Shown one piece after another: positions 61,371 to 64,000 of a DNA stretch of 64,000 bases. The notes under the pieces are model-generated. The model saw nothing but the letters and a program-made list of their open reading frames with translations, was not told where the DNA came from and made no database searches. Position 1 is the stretch's first letter. Each line of letters starts with the position of its first letter. Source of the DNA: Candidatus Hydrogenedentota bacterium (GTDB lineage Bacteria; Hydrogenedentota; Hydrogenedentia; Hydrogenedentales; CAITNO01); the NCBI GenBank assembly GCA_012730045.1, contig JAAYBR010000001.1, positions 1 through 64,000 of the forward strand, read 5' to 3'. The position numbers and the translations under genes were made by a program.

Positions 61371-62983
61371 GCCCCCGCGCGTTTTCCACCGCCGCCGCCC
61401 TGCTGGCCCTGCTCCTCTCAGGGTGCGTGGTCGGCCCGGACTATGAGAAGCCGTCGCCGCCGGTGCCGGACGCCTGGAGCACCCCGCTGGAGGGCGGCGA
61501 GGCCGCCGGCGAGCCCGATATCGCCGAATGGTGGCGCGTGTTCGGCGACCCCGCCCTGGACGCCCTGGTGGCCCGCGCCCTGGAGGGAAGCCTCGACCTG
61601 CGGATGGCGGAGGCGCGCATCCGCGAGTCCCGCGCCGCGGAGGAGATTTCCGGCGCGGACCTCTGGCCCGCCCTGAACGCCTCGGCGGGCTACAAGCGCC
61701 TCCAGAACAAGAAGGCGGCCTCCACCGGCATCTCGTCCAGCTCGTCCACCGGCCTCTCCGCCCAGGGCGTCTCCCGGTCCTACTCCCTCTCCGCCGGCGG
61801 CACCTCTGTCTCCGTCGCGCCGGACCTCACCGGCGCGGGCAATTCCCGCGTCACGGTGAACCGGGGGCAGGCCGCGTCCGCGCCGTCGCGCTGGGACGAC
61901 CTTTTCCAGGCGGGCTTCGACGCGCGCTGGGAGCTGGACGTCTTCGGCGGCACGCGCCGCGAAATGGAGGCGGCCCGCGCGTCGCGCGAGGCGGCCGAGG
62001 AGGACCTCCGCGCGGTGCGGGTGTCCCTCGCCGCCGAGGTGGCCCGCAACTACTTCACCCTGCGCGAGGCGCAGGCGAGCCTCGACATCGCGTCGCGGAA
62101 CGCCGCCCTCCAGCGCGACAGCCTGGACCTCGTGCGCGCGCGCTTTGAGGCGGGCCTCACCAACGAGCTCGACATCCGCGCCGCCGAGACCCAGCTCGCC
62201 GTCACCGAGTCGGGCCTGCCCGGCCACGCCGCCCGCGTGCAGTACGCCATCCACCGCCTCGGCGTGCTGATGGGCCGCGCGCCCGGCGCGCTCCAGGAGG
62301 AGCTGGCCCCCGCCGCCGACCTGCCCCCCGCGCCGCCCACGGTGCCCGTCGGCCTGCCCTCGGACCTCCTGCGCCGGCGACCCGACGTGCGCGCCGCCGA
62401 GCGCGACCTCGCCGCCGCCACCGCCCGCATCGGCGTGGCCACGGCGGACCTCTTCCCCAAATTCGCCCTCACGGGATCGCTCTCCGGGCAGGACGACGCC
62501 CTCTACGGCCTCAAGCGCGGCGCGAACCTGCTCTGGTCCGTCGGCCCGACGGTCCAGTGGCCCGTCTTCGACGCGGGCCGCATCCGCGCCAACATCCGCG
62601 TCCAGAACGCGCGGCAGGAGCAGGCGCTCACGGCCTATGAGAAGGCGGTCCTGACATCGCTGGAGGAGGCCGAAAACGCCCTCGTCGCCTACGCCCGCGA
62701 GCAGAACCGCCTCGCCTCGCTGGACCAGGCCGTGACCGCCGCGAACGGCACGCTCACCCTTGCCAGCGACCTCTACGCCCAGGGGCTCACGGACTACCTG
62801 CGCGTTCTCGACGCCGAGCGCTCCATCGCCTCCGCCGAGGCCCAGCGCGCCCAGAGCCGCGCCGCCGTCCTCACCAATCTCACCGCCCTCTACAAGGCCC
62901 TCGGCGGCGGCTGGAATCCCGAAGAGACGACACCGCCCGCACCGGCGGACGTCGAAGAGGCAAAGGCCGCACCGGCGTCCTGA
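61367..62983 (+). CDS. RND outer-membrane factor lipoprotein (NodT family)
   Basis: This 538-residue TolC-like protein starts MSPRAFSTAAALLALL with lipobox LLSGC (Cys20), then GPDYEKPSPPVPDAW, typical of NodT-family efflux lipoproteins. Two OEP domains repeat the NELDIRAAETQLAVTES and DYLRVLDAERSIASAEAQRAQ helical pattern. It has an insertion rich in Ser/Gly at about 115-170. It overlaps the pump gene by 4 bases (ATGA) and completes the tripartite system. Confidence 0.92.
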   Translation: MSPRAFSTAAALLALLLSGCVVGPDYEKPSPPVPDAWSTPLEGGEAAGEPDIAEWWRVFGDPALDALVARALEGSLDLRMAEARIRESRAAEEISGADLWPALNASAGYKRLQNKKAASTGISSSSSTGLSAQGVSRSYSLSAGGTSVSVAPDLTGAGNSRVTVNRGQAASAPSRWDDLFQAGFDARWELDVFGGTRREMEAARASREAAEEDLRAVRVSLAAEVARNYFTLREAQASLDIASRNAALQRDSLDLVRARFEAGLTNELDIRAAETQLAVTESGLPGHAARVQYAIHRLGVLMGRAPGALQEELAPAADLPPAPPTVPVGLPSDLLRRRPDVRAAERDLAAATARIGVATADLFPKFALTGSLSGQDDALYGLKRGANLLWSVGPTVQWPVFDAGRIRANIRVQNARQEQALTAYEKAVLTSLEEAENALVAYAREQNRLASLDQAVTAANGTLTLASDLYAQGLTDYLRVLDAERSIASAEAQRAQSRAAVLTNLTALYKALGGGWNPEETTPPAPADVEEAKAAPAS

Positions 62984-63001
62984 TTCCGCGCGCACGCAAG
63001 G

Positions 63002-63016
63002 ACAGCCCGGGGCTGT
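63002..63016. terminator. Weak bidirectional hairpin between convergent genes
   Basis: ACAGCC (63002-63007) and GGCTGT (63011-63016) form a six-pair stem followed by TTT on the plus strand. It lies between the outer-membrane factor gene and the isomerase-like gene. Confidence 0.4.
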
Positions 63017-63017
63017 T

Positions 63018-64000
63018 TCAGGCGTTGGTGTTGAGCGTGAGGCCGTGGAGTCTCGCGAAGGTCTTCGCCCGGCGGGCAAACTCCCCGCAGTACAGGACCG
63101 GATGGGGGCCGGGGTAGACGGCGCAGACGTCGGCGACGCCGCGGATTCTCACCAGCACGCGGGTGGCGCAGCCGCCGGCGGGCGGGCACGCGGGGGAGTT
63201 CACCACCTCGCCCGCCCACGCGTCCAGCTCGGGGGTCTCGGTGCGGTACTTGAACAGCGTGACGGGGGCGCCGGCGGGCCACTGCACGTCGAGGGCGAGG
63301 GTCTTGGGCATCTGGTGGAAGAAGGGGCGCAGGCGGAAGGGGGCCTCGGGCCTGTCCGGCCCGGCGAGGCGCGGGGTGCAGGTGCAGTGGGACCCGTAGT
63401 ACAGGTTCTCCACCGTGTCGAAGTCGGGGTTGTGCTGGAAGCCGCCGACGCCGAAGAGCTGCGCCCCGAGCATGAGGGACACCGTGGCGTTCAGGTCGTT
63501 CTCGCAGCCGCAGGGCACAAGCGCGCCGTTGTTGATCGCGAAGCTCAGGCAGGGCTTGCGGTGCTTGAGGAAGAGGCACTCGATGGTGACGGCGTCCGCG
63601 TCGTGGCGCGCCATGAGCTGAAGCACCGCCCCGTGGGCGCGCACGGCGTCCTCGAAGGCGTTGTCCGCGAGATCCGTGACCGCCCCCGCGTTCTTCCGCA
63701 CCGCATCCGCCAGCCGGCGCATCTCGTCCGTGACCTCCATCCCGTCGTAGAGGTCGTTGAAGTGGGCGGCGGGCACGCCATGGATGGGCAGGCCGAAAAA
63801 GGGCTCCGCGGCGTCCGCCTCCTGCTCCAGTTTTCCGCTCACGCGGAGGAGGCGGCTGCTGGCCATGCGCGCCCGCGCGTGGACCGCGCGCAGGCCGTCC
63901 TCCAGGGCGGCGAAATTCTCGATGGAGTGGATGTAGTGGAGGCGCGGGCTTGTGCGGAAGCGCTCCGGCGGGAGCTGGTGGCTCGACCCCACGGGGTGGT
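63018..64000 (-). CDS. Sugar isomerase-like protein, 3' part (FucI/AraA C-terminal-like), 5' end outside the window
   Basis: The reading frame is open to the window edge with no stop, so this is the C-terminal part (about 327 residues seen). NDLNATVSLMLGAQLFG, a metal-like CENDLNA segment and the LYYGSHCTCTPRL motif resemble the C-terminal half of L-fucose/L-arabinose isomerase-like proteins (a Glu-Asn-Asp site and a conserved His-Cys). The GTG at 63992 is not taken as a start. The substrate sugar is not identifiable. The end of the gene faces the efflux operon. Confidence 0.6.
   Translation of the reverse strand, partial: HPVGSSHQLPPERFRTSPRLHYIHSIENFAALEDGLRAVHARARMASSRLLRVSGKLEQEADAAEPFFGLPIHGVPAAHFNDLYDGMEVTDEMRRLADAVRKNAGAVTDLADNAFEDAVRAHGAVLQLMARHDADAVTIECLFLKHRKPCLSFAINNGALVPCGCENDLNATVSLMLGAQLFGVGGFQHNPDFDTVENLYYGSHCTCTPRLAGPDRPEAPFRLRPFFHQMPKTLALDVQWPAGAPVTLFKYRTETPELDAWAGEVVNSPACPPAGGCATRVLVRIRGVADVCAVYPGPHPVLYCGEFARRAKTFARLHGLTLNTNA

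Noticed and set aside
1-64000. tRNA or rRNA genes, transposases, integrases
   Set aside because: I looked for cloverleaf-like stretches, conserved rRNA blocks and recombinase motifs and saw none.

Overview
The window is high-GC bacterial chromosome (most codons end in G or C) with short genes-in-tandem operons and unusually many short dispersed repeats between genes. The gene mix suggests a free-living Gram-negative organism from the Planctomycetota / Lentisphaerota / Hydrogenedentota neighbourhood: a Tat-exported sulfatase, a DUF1080 protein, a PhoPQ-activated pathogenicity-related protein, a DUF4091 glycoside-hydrolase-like protein, a heparinase II/III-like lipoprotein, and very large ABC-2 permeases with a C-terminal soluble domain. 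This taxonomic placement is inference from gene content only. An RND pump with an outer-membrane factor implies an outer membrane.

Layout. 1-2755: a membrane-anchored tyrosine-phosphatase-like protein, a UbiE-type methyltransferase and an exported protein of unknown function. 2756-6687: an AT-richer island carrying a vWA protein, a PP2C phosphatase and a Ser/Thr-kinase-like protein (same trio as E. coli YegL-YegK-YegI), bracketed by two copies of the 3' end of a thiF-like gene. 6688-9380: the intact ThiS-ThiF fusion gene, a DUF1080 protein and a family 2 glycosyltransferase. 9760-18111: sulfatase, MtaB, ribosomal protein S4 alone behind its own promoter and terminator, then purA-mfd. 18601-21826: YgiQ and the PhoPQ-related protein on the minus strand. 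22075-28409: an AAA ATPase, a membrane protein ending in five-residue Gly repeats, and a three-gene surface-sugar module (reductase, DegT aminotransferase, GT-C glycosyltransferase). 28640-39508: one GntR/YtrA-type operon with an ABC ATPase and three tandem giant permease fusions. 40025-43051: trpG, trpE and hisF. 43464-46034: a Zn/Mn ABC uptake operon behind a Zur-like box. 46272-49457: a DUF2339 membrane protein, overlapped at its end by a 38-residue membrane peptide gene on the other strand. 49835-56294: DUF4091 protein, heparinase-like lipoprotein and a large lipoprotein of unknown function. 56487-62983: a MarR regulator with a complete RND tripartite efflux pump. 63018-64000: the 3' part of a sugar-isomerase-like gene cut by the window end.

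How parts work together. The vWA-phosphatase-kinase trio is tightly overlapped and is best read as one signalling switch acquired horizontally. The GntR-ABC-permease operon is best read as a self-regulated export or membrane-stress transporter that grew by tandem duplication. The exported hydrolases are scattered singletons, not a single polysaccharide utilisation locus. The repeats fall into several families that occur between genes, once inside a coding region and once supplying a stop codon. I saw no tRNA, rRNA, CRISPR array, transposase or integrase.
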